In this document: one piece after another, positions 22,408-30,195 of the stretch | How positions within the stretch are numbered: position 1 is the first letter of the stretch | Layout of the letters: every line of letters begins with the position of its first letter | Origin: Bifidobacteriaceae bacterium | GTDB taxonomy: Bacteria > Actinomycetota > Actinomycetes > Actinomycetales > WQXJ01 | Direction: 5' to 3' | DNA length: 32,685 nucleotides | Assembly (NCBI GenBank): GCA_031281585.1 | Contig: JAITFE010000095.1 | Span: forward strand, 1 to 32,685 | Program-made: the position numbers and the translations under genes | The notes under the pieces: generated by a model | The model's database searches: none | Told to the model about the DNA's origin: nothing | Seen by the model: the letters and a program-made list of their open reading frames with translations, nothing else

Positions 22408-23784
22408 GTGAAAACGTATGGTGTTGTGCTGGCCGGCGGCGTGGGCGCGCGGCTCGGCCTGTCGGTTCCCAAGCAGATGGTCAAGGTGGCGGGCAAGACA
22501 ATCCTGGAGCACACCGTCGCCGCGTTCGACTCCCACCCGCTGATCGACGAGGTCATCGTCATGATCACGCCCGGTTGGACCGAGCGGGTGGCCACGCTGT
22601 TGGGCAGCCGCTTCCGCAAACTCAGCTTGATTCTGGAGGGCGGCGTCACCCGCAACGAGACCACGCGCCGGGTGTTGGAGGCGATCGACGCGGATGAGGC
22701 GAAGGTGTTGCTGCATGACGCGGTTCGCCCGCTGGTCGACGAGCGGATCATCGCCGAATGCGTCCGGGCGTTGGACCGCCACGAGGCGGTGGACGTGGCC
22801 ATCCCGTCCTCCGACACGGTGGTCATGGTGGACGACGACGAGGTCATCACCCGCATTCCCGACCGCTCCCGGTTGCGGCGCGGCCAGACGCCCCAGGCCT
22901 TCAAGCTCTCGACCTTGCGGGCGGCCTATGCGAAGGCCATCGAGGACCCGTACTTCCACGCCACCGACGATTGCGGCGTGGTGGTCCGCTACCTGCCGGA
23001 AGTGGACGTCAAGTGCGTTCTCGGGTCGGAGAACAACATCAAAGTGACGCATCCGGTCGACTTGACCATTGCGGACAAGCTGTTCCAGTTGGCCACCCAG
23101 GCGGCGCCGCACAAGTCTTTGGAGGAGTTGACCTTGGCGCTGAGCGGGAAAGTGCTGGTGGTGCTGGGCGGCTCTTACGGGATTGGCGCGGAGATCGCGC
23201 GGATCGCGCGCGCGGCCGGAGCGGTCGTGGTGGCGCACGGGCGCTCGACCACCGGTTTGCACGTGCAGGACCTGGACGCGCTGGAGGAGGCCCTGGGCGA
23301 AGTGCGCGCGGAGCACGGCCAAATCGACGCGGTGGTCCTGACCGCGGGCGTCCTGAAGGTGGGTCCGCTGGCCACCACCTCGCCCGAGGAGATCAACCAG
23401 TCGATCGCGGTCAACTACACGGCGGCGGTCAACGTGGCGCGGGCCGCGTACCCGCATTTGGCGGCCAGCCACGGCCACCTGCTGCTGTTCACGTCATCCT
23501 CCTACACCCGCGGCCGGGAGAACTACGCGCTCTATTCCTCATCCAAGGCGGCGGTGGTCAACTTGACCCAGGCCCTGTCTGAGGAGTGGGCGGGGGACGG
23601 GATCAAAGTCAACGTGGTCAACCCGGAGCGGACCGACACGCCCATGCGCGTCAACGCCTTCGGCGAGGAGCCGGCCGGAACGTTGCTATCCGCCGAACAG
23701 GTGGCCCAGGCTTCCCTGGACACGATCACCTCCGAGTTGACGGGGATCGTGGTGGACGTGCGCCGGCCCGATCCGGGGCCCTGA
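22408..23784 (+). CDS. Bifunctional cytidylyltransferase / SDR oxidoreductase (CDP-ribitol type)
   Basis: A 458-residue fusion. Residues 1-235 are an IspD/TarI-like cytidylyltransferase: VVLAGGVGARLGLSVPKQM (7-24), GGVTRNETTRRVL, LLHDAVRPLVDERII, RGQTPQAFKLSTL and HATDDCGVVVRYLP. Residues about 245-458 are a short-chain dehydrogenase with GGSYGIGAEIARIA (254-267), LTAGVLKVGP, and the catalytic Y376-SSS-K380. This domain order matches the bifunctional ribulose-5-phosphate reductase/CDP-ribitol pyrophosphorylase proteins (Bcs1/Acs1 of Haemophilus) that make CDP-ribitol. IspD (MEP pathway) is less likely because of the fusion and the context. It starts at GTG 22408, 3 nt after the C5-epimerase-like gene, with AAAGG at 22394-22398. 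No ribitol-phosphate polymerase is present in the window, so polymer assembly genes must be elsewhere. Confidence 0.85.
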   Translation: MKTYGVVLAGGVGARLGLSVPKQMVKVAGKTILEHTVAAFDSHPLIDEVIVMITPGWTERVATLLGSRFRKLSLILEGGVTRNETTRRVLEAIDADEAKVLLHDAVRPLVDERIIAECVRALDRHEAVDVAIPSSDTVVMVDDDEVITRIPDRSRLRRGQTPQAFKLSTLRAAYAKAIEDPYFHATDDCGVVVRYLPEVDVKCVLGSENNIKVTHPVDLTIADKLFQLATQAAPHKSLEELTLALSGKVLVVLGGSYGIGAEIARIARAAGAVVVAHGRSTTGLHVQDLDALEEALGEVRAEHGQIDAVVLTAGVLKVGPLATTSPEEINQSIAVNYTAAVNVARAAYPHLAASHGHLLLFTSSSYTRGRENYALYSSSKAAVVNLTQALSEEWAGDGIKVNVVNPERTDTPMRVNAFGEEPAGTLLSAEQVAQASLDTITSELTGIVVDVRRPDPGP

Positions 23785-23804
23785 TTGGCGCGAACGGCGT
23801 GCGT

Positions 23805-23810
23805 TAGCAT
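23805..23810 (+). promoter_or_regulatory. -10 box (TAGCAT) before the DUF2804 gene
   Basis: TAGCAT fits TANNNT and ends 5 nt before ATG 23816. The GGGG in between is too close to the ATG to act as a ribosome site, which again suggests a leaderless transcript. Confidence 0.4.
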
Positions 23811-23815
23811 GGGGC

Positions 23816-24814
23816 ATGATCGACGCTGATTCACTGGTCCAAGACGGCCAACGCCATTTTGGGCGCTTCGTCGCCACTCCCGCTGCCAACCCCCTGGACG
23901 CCTACCCGCGCCACCGCCGCGCCTGGGCGGATTTCCGCACCAAGGAGTGGGCGGGCTTCACCTTGACCCACCCGGAGTTGTTCAGCTCCATGATCCTGCA
24001 GGACGCGAAGTACCTGGCCAGCTCCGAGATCTACGTTTACGACAGGGCCAGCGGCGAGTTGACCCAGCACGCCGCCAACGCCGCCGGCGGCTCCCTGCGC
24101 CTGCCGACCAGGCTGGCCGATTCGACGGTGGCGCTGCACGCCCCCGGCTACCGGATCGCCTACAACTTCGAGCCGGAGCGGATCCGCGTCATGGTGCGCA
24201 TCAGGCCGGACGGCGACACGGCTGGCGTCAACGCCAACCTCACACTGGATCCGGCGGGCGCCTCTCCCCCGTTGGCGGTCTCAGCCCGGCTCCCCGGCGG
24301 CCGCGACGCCTCCCTTTACACCAACAAGGTTGTCTACCCCGCCAGCGGCGCGGTGGAAGTGGGCGGCCGCCGCTACGAGTTCGACCCGGCGCGGGACTTC
24401 GCCATCCTCGACGAGCACAAGTCCCGCCTGCCCTACCGCACCGAATGGACCTGGGGCACCTTCGCCACGCCCGCGCCCGGCGGCGGCTACCTGGGCGCCA
24501 ACCTGGCCGCCCGCCCGCAGTTCCCGGACGAGGACGAGGAGTCCTGCATTTGGACGCCGGCGGCGGCCGAGCCGCTGCGCGACGTGACGTTCGAGCCCCT
24601 TGGGGACGGCGATTTGGCCCCCTGGTCGGTCAAGTCCGCCGACGGCCGCGTCGACCTGGTTTTCACCCCGGAGGGCGCCAAGGGCGTGGACCACCAGCTA
24701 GGCCTGGCGGAGATCGTCTACCAGCAGCGCTACGGCGCCTACGCCGGCAAGCTCGCCGACCACCGCGTGGAAGGCGTCCACGGGGTCCTGGAGCACATGC
24801 GCGCCCGCCTCTAA
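23816..24814 (+). CDS. DUF2804 family protein
   Basis: A 332-residue protein recognised as DUF2804 from its length and the sequence run YPRHRRAWADFRTKEWAGFTLTHPELFSSMILQDAKYLASSEIYVYDR at about 22-70, followed by mainly beta segments (YNFEPERIRVMVRIRPDG; PLAVSARLPGGRDASLYTNKVVYPASG) and the end LAEIVYQQRYGAYAGKLADHRVEGVHG. The family looks like a large beta sandwich, sometimes compared to lipid-binding or carotenoid-modifying proteins; the function is not established. No signal peptide is visible. ATG 23816 has no normal ribosome site and probably starts a leaderless mRNA. The stop codon overlaps that of the convergent PutA gene in the sequence CTAA (24811-24814). There is no obvious link to the glycan cluster upstream. 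Confidence 0.8.
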   Translation: MIDADSLVQDGQRHFGRFVATPAANPLDAYPRHRRAWADFRTKEWAGFTLTHPELFSSMILQDAKYLASSEIYVYDRASGELTQHAANAAGGSLRLPTRLADSTVALHAPGYRIAYNFEPERIRVMVRIRPDGDTAGVNANLTLDPAGASPPLAVSARLPGGRDASLYTNKVVYPASGAVEVGGRRYEFDPARDFAILDEHKSRLPYRTEWTWGTFATPAPGGGYLGANLAARPQFPDEDEESCIWTPAAAEPLRDVTFEPLGDGDLAPWSVKSADGRVDLVFTPEGAKGVDHQLGLAEIVYQQRYGAYAGKLADHRVEGVHGVLEHMRARL

Positions 24815-27800
24815 ACCAAGCCCTCGGTCATCGCGTCCGGCATCCCGAAGCGGTGCGCCGAAATCGCGACCGCCTGCTCCGCCACGAACGGCAGGATTTC
24901 CAGCCGGCCCGCCTCCGTGGGCGGCTGCGCGTAGACGGCCACGTCCGGACGGCCGCCGATGCCGTCCAGCAGGGTTTCCGCGCTCTCCCCGACCAGGCGG
25001 ACGCGGCCGCCCGGCCCGGCGGCGACGCGGTCCGCGAAAGCCTGGTCCTCCTCGACCAAGACGGGCAGGCCGCACGCGGCCAGCGCCCCGGCCAGCCAGG
25101 CGGGCAGGTCGCTCGCGGCGGAGACCACCACGTCCGCCTGGGCGGTCAGGGCCGCCGCCAGGACCTTCGCCAGGTCGGCTACCTCGCCGCCGGCGGCGAG
25201 GCGGACCTCGACCGGGCGGATCACGGGCCGGTAGCGGAAGACGTTGTGTTCTGCGGCCAGTTGGCTGACGTCCCGCGCCGCGAAGTGCCCCGCCCAGGCC
25301 TGGGCGGCTGACGCGGCCGCGCGTCGCAGGCTGGCGGCCTCAGACTGGCCCAAACTCCCGTCCGCCGCCTTGACCAGGGCTTCGACCGGCGGGGCCAGCG
25401 CCGGACCGGAGTCAGGTGCCCCATCCGCCGGAGCCCAGTCGGCCAGTCCGATCAAATAGTTGGCGCCGCCAGCCTTCGCGCCCGCGCCCACGGCGGAGCG
25501 CTTCCAGCCGCCGAACGGCTGACGCTGGACGATCGCGCCGGTGATGGTGCGGTTGACGTAGACGTTGCCCGCCTGGATGTGCTCCAGCCAGTACTCGATC
25601 TCCGCGCGGTCCAGCGAGTGCAGGCCGCTGGTCAGGCCGTAGTCCACCTGGTTGGCGATCTCCACCGCCTGGGCCAGCGAAGCGGCCCGCATCACGCCCA
25701 GCACCGGGCCGAAGTACTCGGTCAGGTGGAATTCGCTGCCCGGCTCCACCCCGGCGCGGATTCCCGGCGTCCACAGCCGGCCGGAGGCGTCCAGCAAACG
25801 GGGCCGCAACACCCAGTTCTGGCCCGGCTCCAACCGGGTCAACCCGCGCTCCAGCTTGGCGCCCGGCGGCTCGATCAACGGTCCCATGGTGGTGGCGGCA
25901 TTGACGGGCCAGCCGACCCTCAGCGACCTGGCCGCGTCGATCAACTGGTCGCGGAAGCGGCGCGACCGCGCCGCCGATCCGACCAGGATGACCAAGGACG
26001 CCGCCGAGCACTTCTGCCCCGCGTGGGCAAAAGCCGAGGCGACCACGTCCTTGGCCGCCAGGTTCATGTCCGCAGAGGGGGTCACAATGATCGCGTTCTT
26101 GCCGGACGTCTCCGCCAACAGGGTCAGCCCCGGCCGGATGGACCGGAACAACTCGGCGGTCTCATAGGCGCCGGTCAAGATCACCTGGTCAACTTTCGGA
26201 TGGCTGATCAAGTGCCGCCCCAGGTCCCGCCCGCCCACGTTCACCAGCGCCAGCGCCTCCCGTGGCACACCGGCCTGCCAGAGCGCCTCCGCGACCACGG
26301 CCCCGGTCCTAAATGTCAGCCGCGCGGGCTTGAAAACCACCGCGCTGCCCGTCGCCAACGCGGCCAGCACGCCTCCGGCCGGGATTGAGGCGGGGAAGTT
26401 CCACGGCGGGGTGACCACCGTGACCCGGCGCGGGACCGCCCGCGCGCCCGGGATTCGCTCCAATTCCAGCGCCGCCTCGGCGTAGTAGTGCGCGAAGTCG
26501 ACCGCCTCCGAAACCTCCGGGTCGCCCTGGTCCAGGGTCTTGCCCGCCTCCGCCGCCATGATCTCCAGCAGGTCGAAGCGGCGCTCCTCCAGCGCCTGGC
26601 CGGCGGCGTGCAGAATCCGGGACCGCTCGGCGGCGGCCCGTGCCGCCCATTCGGCGCCGGCCCGGGCCGCCGCCTCGATCACCTCTGACACCTGCTGGGC
26701 CGTCGTCAGCTTCGCCGCCTCGGCCGTCGCCAACCCCAACTCGGTCGAACGCGCCCGCGCCAAAATGGCGGCAGCAGCCACCTGGTTGGCCGCCACGGAG
26801 GGGTCCGTGTCCGGAGTCTCGGCGAAGCGCCCGGGCCCCGGCCGGGGGGCGGCCGCGAAACGGTCGGCGCCGCGGTACGGAACCGGCTGCACGGCATCGA
26901 GCGCCGCTATGGACTCAAGGAAACGCCGGCTCTCGCGTTCGAACATTTCGGGGCTGTCCGCCAAGTCGAACACGGCGGACATGAAGTTCGCCTCGTCGGC
27001 GCCCTCCTCCAGCCGCCGGACCAGGTACGCGATCGCCACGTCGAACTGGGAGGGGGCCACCACGGGCGTGTAGAGGCGGACGGACCCGACCGCGCGCTTG
27101 ACGGCGTCCACCTGGCCCTTGGCCATCCCCAGCAGCATCTCGAATTCGACGGCCGGGCGGACCTGGCGGCGGCCGGCCAGCAGCCAGGCGTAGGCGATGT
27201 CGAACAGGTTGTGCCCGGCCACGCCCAGCCGGACCGCGTCCGCCCGGGCCGGGTCCAGCGCGTAGTCCAACACCCTGAGGTAGTTGGCGTCCGTCTCCAG
27301 CTTGGACCGGCACGTCGCCAAGGGCCAGCCGTGCAGGGACGCCTGGATGCGCTCCATCGGCAGGTTCGCGCCCTTGACCAGCCGAACCTTGACGCGGGCA
27401 CCCCCGCGCGCCCGCCGGGCCGAGGCCCAATCCTGCAGATCCACCATGGCGCCCAGCGCGTCCGGCAGGTAGGCCTGCAACACGATCCCCGCTTCCAAGC
27501 CCAAGAACTCCGGCTGGTCGAGGATCGCCTTGAACACCGCCACGGTCATGTCGAGGTCGTGGTACTCCTCCATGTCGAGGTTCACGAACTTGCCCTCGCG
27601 CTTGGCGACCTCGAACAGCGGGCGGAGCTTTTGGGCCACGTCCGCCACCGTCTCCGCGAACGCCCAGGGCGCGTGCGGTGCCACGGCCGAGGACACCTTG
27701 ATCGAGACGTAATCCACGTCCGGGCGGCCCAGCAGCCTGATGGTGCCGTCCAAGCGGGCGGCGGCCTCCCTCTCCCCCAGCACCGCCTCGCCCAGCAGAT

Positions 27801-28299
27801 TGATGTTCAGCCTGGTCGAACCGTCAGCTTTGAGCTTCGCCAACGCGGGCCCCAGCCGGCGGTCGGTCGCGTCGATCACCAGATGCCCAACCATCTCGCG
27901 GAGCACCCGCCGGGCGATCGGCACCACCACGCCGGGGATGACCGGCGCCAGGGCGCCGCCCGCCCTGACCGCCGCCCGCATGGGCGCGGGCACAAACGCG
28001 GGCGCCTCCGGCGCGATCCGCGCCAGGACGCCGCCCGCCACGGCGGGGTCCTCCGGCCGGATCACACCGTCGATGAAGCGGGTGGTGAAACCCAGCCCCG
28101 CCGGGTCTTTCAGCAGCCCGGCCAACAGCGCGGCGGACGCGTCCGCCGGGGCCGCTCCCGCCTCGCGAAGCCAGGCGCGGACCAGCGCGATCGTCTCCTG
28201 AACGAGGGATTCGTCAATGGCGTCGGGGCCGGCCGGGCGCTTCGCTGCGCCAGCCAACCGGACCGCCTCCGCTGCGGTCAGCGGGGTAATGGAAGTCAC
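24811..28299 (-). CDS. putA: Bifunctional proline dehydrogenase / L-glutamate gamma-semialdehyde dehydrogenase (PutA)
   Basis: An 1162-residue enzyme that oxidises proline to glutamate in two steps (FAD-dependent proline dehydrogenase, then NAD-dependent aldehyde dehydrogenase). Residues about 100-460 are the TIM-barrel dehydrogenase, with GIVLQAYLPDALGAM, VKVRLVKGANLPMERIQ (about 300-316) and GMAKGQVDAVKR. Residues about 540-960 are the aldehyde dehydrogenase, with PPWNFPASIPAGG, LAETSGKNAIIV carrying the general-base Glu (about 728) and HAGQKCSAASL carrying the nucleophile Cys (about 762), then YFGPVLGVM and PFGGWKRS. The last 200 residues are an aldehyde-dehydrogenase-like tail common in longer PutA proteins. 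There is no N-terminal ribbon-helix-helix, so it does not act as its own repressor. GGGAGG abuts GTG 28299 with no spacer, whereas CACAAT (28312-28307) ends 7 nt upstream, so the start may be leaderless. Confidence 0.92.
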   Translation of the reverse strand: MTSITPLTAAEAVRLAGAAKRPAGPDAIDESLVQETIALVRAWLREAGAAPADASAALLAGLLKDPAGLGFTTRFIDGVIRPEDPAVAGGVLARIAPEAPAFVPAPMRAAVRAGGALAPVIPGVVVPIARRVLREMVGHLVIDATDRRLGPALAKLKADGSTRLNINLLGEAVLGEREAAARLDGTIRLLGRPDVDYVSIKVSSAVAPHAPWAFAETVADVAQKLRPLFEVAKREGKFVNLDMEEYHDLDMTVAVFKAILDQPEFLGLEAGIVLQAYLPDALGAMVDLQDWASARRARGGARVKVRLVKGANLPMERIQASLHGWPLATCRSKLETDANYLRVLDYALDPARADAVRLGVAGHNLFDIAYAWLLAGRRQVRPAVEFEMLLGMAKGQVDAVKRAVGSVRLYTPVVAPSQFDVAIAYLVRRLEEGADEANFMSAVFDLADSPEMFERESRRFLESIAALDAVQPVPYRGADRFAAAPRPGPGRFAETPDTDPSVAANQVAAAAILARARSTELGLATAEAAKLTTAQQVSEVIEAAARAGAEWAARAAAERSRILHAAGQALEERRFDLLEIMAAEAGKTLDQGDPEVSEAVDFAHYYAEAALELERIPGARAVPRRVTVVTPPWNFPASIPAGGVLAALATGSAVVFKPARLTFRTGAVVAEALWQAGVPREALALVNVGGRDLGRHLISHPKVDQVILTGAYETAELFRSIRPGLTLLAETSGKNAIIVTPSADMNLAAKDVVASAFAHAGQKCSAASLVILVGSAARSRRFRDQLIDAARSLRVGWPVNAATTMGPLIEPPGAKLERGLTRLEPGQNWVLRPRLLDASGRLWTPGIRAGVEPGSEFHLTEYFGPVLGVMRAASLAQAVEIANQVDYGLTSGLHSLDRAEIEYWLEHIQAGNVYVNRTITGAIVQRQPFGGWKRSAVGAGAKAGGANYLIGLADWAPADGAPDSGPALAPPVEALVKAADGSLGQSEAASLRRAAASAAQAWAGHFAARDVSQLAAEHNVFRYRPVIRPVEVRLAAGGEVADLAKVLAAALTAQADVVVSAASDLPAWLAGALAACGLPVLVEEDQAFADRVAAGPGGRVRLVGESAETLLDGIGGRPDVAVYAQPPTEAGRLEILPFVAEQAVAISAHRFGMPDAMTEGLV

Positions 28300-28306
28300 C
28301 CTCCCA

Positions 28307-28312
28307 ATTGTG
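28307..28312 (-). promoter_or_regulatory. Weak -10 candidate (CACAAT) before putA
   Basis: Minus-strand CACAAT, keeping the A at position 2 and T at position 6, ends 7 nt before GTG 28299. GGGAGG directly touches the GTG and cannot function in the usual way at that distance. Confidence 0.3.
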
Positions 28313-28342
28313 CCGGATCAACCCGTCCGGCGGCGCCCCTAT

Positions 28343-29518
28343 TTATCCGCCCGGAGCGGACCAGCGGATCAACGGCACCGTCATCTCCGCCGCCGTCAGC
28401 GAACCGTGGTGGCCCACCATCTTGGCCGCCCCGCCGGGCATCCGGCTGTCCAGCACGGTGGCGCGGCCCGCCAAGGCCACGATCACGTCCCCCAGGTACG
28501 GTTCGACCCGCTCCTCGACCTCCCCGAACAGCCCGGCGGCGATGGCCTCAGCCTTGGTCAAAACCCAGGCGTGCTCCCCTAGGCGGCCCCGCCAGCGTGC
28601 GGCGACCGCTGCCGGATCCTCCGCGTAAAGGTGGACGGCCCGCGCCTCGCCGGCCACCAATCCGACGCCCTCCGCCAGGATCGGGTCCCCGGCCACATCC
28701 CAAACCGGCGCGCCCGTCACGTCGACCATGCCGTGGTCAGCCGTCAGCCAAAGCTCCCAGGCGCGGGGCAGTTCGGCGACAATGCGGCGGACGGCCTGGT
28801 CGAGCGCCTCCAAAGCCGCCGCCCACTGGGACGACTCCCAGCCCACGGCGTGGCCCGCTTTGTCCAACTGGCCCCAGTAGACGTAAACCAAGCCGTCGCC
28901 GGCCCGCGCCGCGTTCCGGGTCGCCTCGACAATCGAAGCCGGCTTGGGGTCCGCGGGATAGAAGCGGGCGCCCCGCAGCGAGGACCGGGTCATGGCCGAA
29001 TCCGCGAAGCGCCCCTCGCCCACGAATGCGGCCGGCCGGCCGATCGCGTCCAAGCGTTCGAACACCGTCGCGTGCGGTTGCCACGCCGTGGGCGGCGTGG
29101 GGGTGTCCCACTTGATCAGATTGGCACGCCGGCCCGTCGCCGGGTCGCGCAGGGAATAGCCCGCCAGGCCGGTCCGCCCCGGCGGCAGCCCCGTGCCCAG
29201 GCTGGCCAGCGCCGCCACCGTGGTCGAGGGGAAGCCGGTGACCAGTTCGCCGCGCCGCCCCGCGTTCAAGAACGGGGCGTGGCCGGCGCGAGCCGCCAGA
29301 TTCGCCACCCCCAGGCCGTCCACCAAGAGCACCACAATCCCGCGCGGCGTCTCCGCCGCCCTTTCGTCGCCCGGCTCGCTCCAGTCCGCGCCAACCGGCC
29401 CGGCCGCAGGCAGCTCTATGCCAAGGCGCTCGACTGCGGCGGGCAAAACGGAATTGAGGCTGGGACCGCGGTAGCACGGCATCGTGACCCAGGCGGGGAC
29501 CGGTGCGCTGGATGGCAT
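28343..29518 (-). CDS. Alkaline-phosphatase-superfamily nucleotide pyrophosphatase/phosphodiesterase
   Basis: A 391-residue hydrolase of the type I phosphodiesterase/nucleotide pyrophosphatase group. Metal and catalytic residues are visible in order: D67 (VVLLVDGLG), the nucleophile Thr in FPSTTVAALASLGTG (about 99-100), D219 and H223 (QLDKAGHAVG), D261 and H262 (TADHGMVD), and a late His in KMVGHHGSLT. All of the usual two-metal set is there, so the enzyme is probably active on a phosphodiester or pyrophosphate substrate that cannot be named. No signal peptide is evident, so it is likely cytosolic. The gene follows DUF5998 by 12 bp on the same strand, a pairing common in actinobacteria next to the topoisomerase gene. 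The ATG at 29518 lacks a strong ribosome site, consistent with coupling to the upstream gene. Confidence 0.85.
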   Translation of the reverse strand: MPSSAPVPAWVTMPCYRGPSLNSVLPAAVERLGIELPAAGPVGADWSEPGDERAAETPRGIVVLLVDGLGVANLAARAGHAPFLNAGRRGELVTGFPSTTVAALASLGTGLPPGRTGLAGYSLRDPATGRRANLIKWDTPTPPTAWQPHATVFERLDAIGRPAAFVGEGRFADSAMTRSSLRGARFYPADPKPASIVEATRNAARAGDGLVYVYWGQLDKAGHAVGWESSQWAAALEALDQAVRRIVAELPRAWELWLTADHGMVDVTGAPVWDVAGDPILAEGVGLVAGEARAVHLYAEDPAAVAARWRGRLGEHAWVLTKAEAIAAGLFGEVEERVEPYLGDVIVALAGRATVLDSRMPGGAAKMVGHHGSLTAAEMTVPLIRWSAPGG

Positions 29519-29530
29519 AGGCCGTCCCGC

Positions 29531-30100
29531 CTACGCGGCCTGGGCGGTCGCGGCGTAAAGCTTGCGGGCGAATTCGACCAGTTTGGCGGCCAGGTCATGG
29601 CCGTTCACGTCCGCGGCGACCTGCAAGCCGATGTCTTCGCTGGTCAACGAGCCGGAATAGCCGTGGTCGGCCAGGCACTCCGGGTCGCCGCAGCCCGCCG
29701 GCTCAAGGTCCAGCAACTGGTTCGCGCCCCACCTGACGGCCAGGCGCACAACTCCGGGCGTGTCCCCGGGGAGGTGCTCGGACGGCTCGCCGGTGATATG
29801 CGTGAGCGTCACCGACTCGATTCGCCTCAGCGGCACGGCCTCCGTCGAGGCGGCCACAGCGGCCGGCGCCAGCTCATCCGCCGCGTGGTCGTCGGCGTGG
29901 GCCGAAATCAGGCGGGTCGGGGTCAACAACACCACCGTCAGGTGCTGCCCAATGGTGCCCACCCCGAACGCCACATCCGGGTGGACGTAGAACGCCACCG
30001 GCTGCTCGCCCGCCAGGGCGATGTCCAGCGCGTCGGCCACAATCCTGGGGAAATAGCCGACCCGCTCGAGTTCGGCCACCAAGGCCGCGTGTTGAAGCAT
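29531..30100 (-). CDS. DUF5998 family protein
   Basis: A 189-residue protein recognised as the actinobacterial DUF5998 family from [39 protein letters not shown] at the N-terminus, [34 protein letters not shown] and a C-terminal [15 protein letters not shown] segment in which two Cys and a His could bind metal. Function is unknown; I see no enzyme motif. ATG 30100 is chosen over an in-frame ATG at 30127 because GAGGA (30112-30108) lies 7 nt upstream and the domain begins there. The gene is divergent from parC with about 95 bp between the starts, and is followed after 12 bp by the phosphodiesterase gene. This gene order is typical core-genome actinobacterial synteny. Confidence 0.85.
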   Translation of the reverse strand: MLQHAALVAELERVGYFPRIVADALDIALAGEQPVAFYVHPDVAFGVGTIGQHLTVVLLTPTRLISAHADDHAADELAPAAVAASTEAVPLRRIESVTLTHITGEPSEHLPGDTPGVVRLAVRWGANQLLDLEPAGCGDPECLADHGYSGSLTSEDIGLQVAADVNGHDLAAKLVEFARKLYAATAQAA

Positions 30101-30164
30101 GCTTCCATCCTCGCAGATGGGCGGCACGGCAACGGTTTGCCCTGTGGACGGGAGCCAAAACGGC

Positions 30165-30170
30165 TATGGT
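30165..30170 (+). promoter_or_regulatory. -10 box (TATGGT) of parC
   Basis: TATGGT would place the transcription start near 30177, giving a leader of about 20 nt that contains AAAGGA at 30185-30190. No clear -35 box is visible at 16-18 bp. Confidence 0.4.
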
Positions 30171-30195
30171 GAAGGCCCTAGACGAAAGGACCAGC

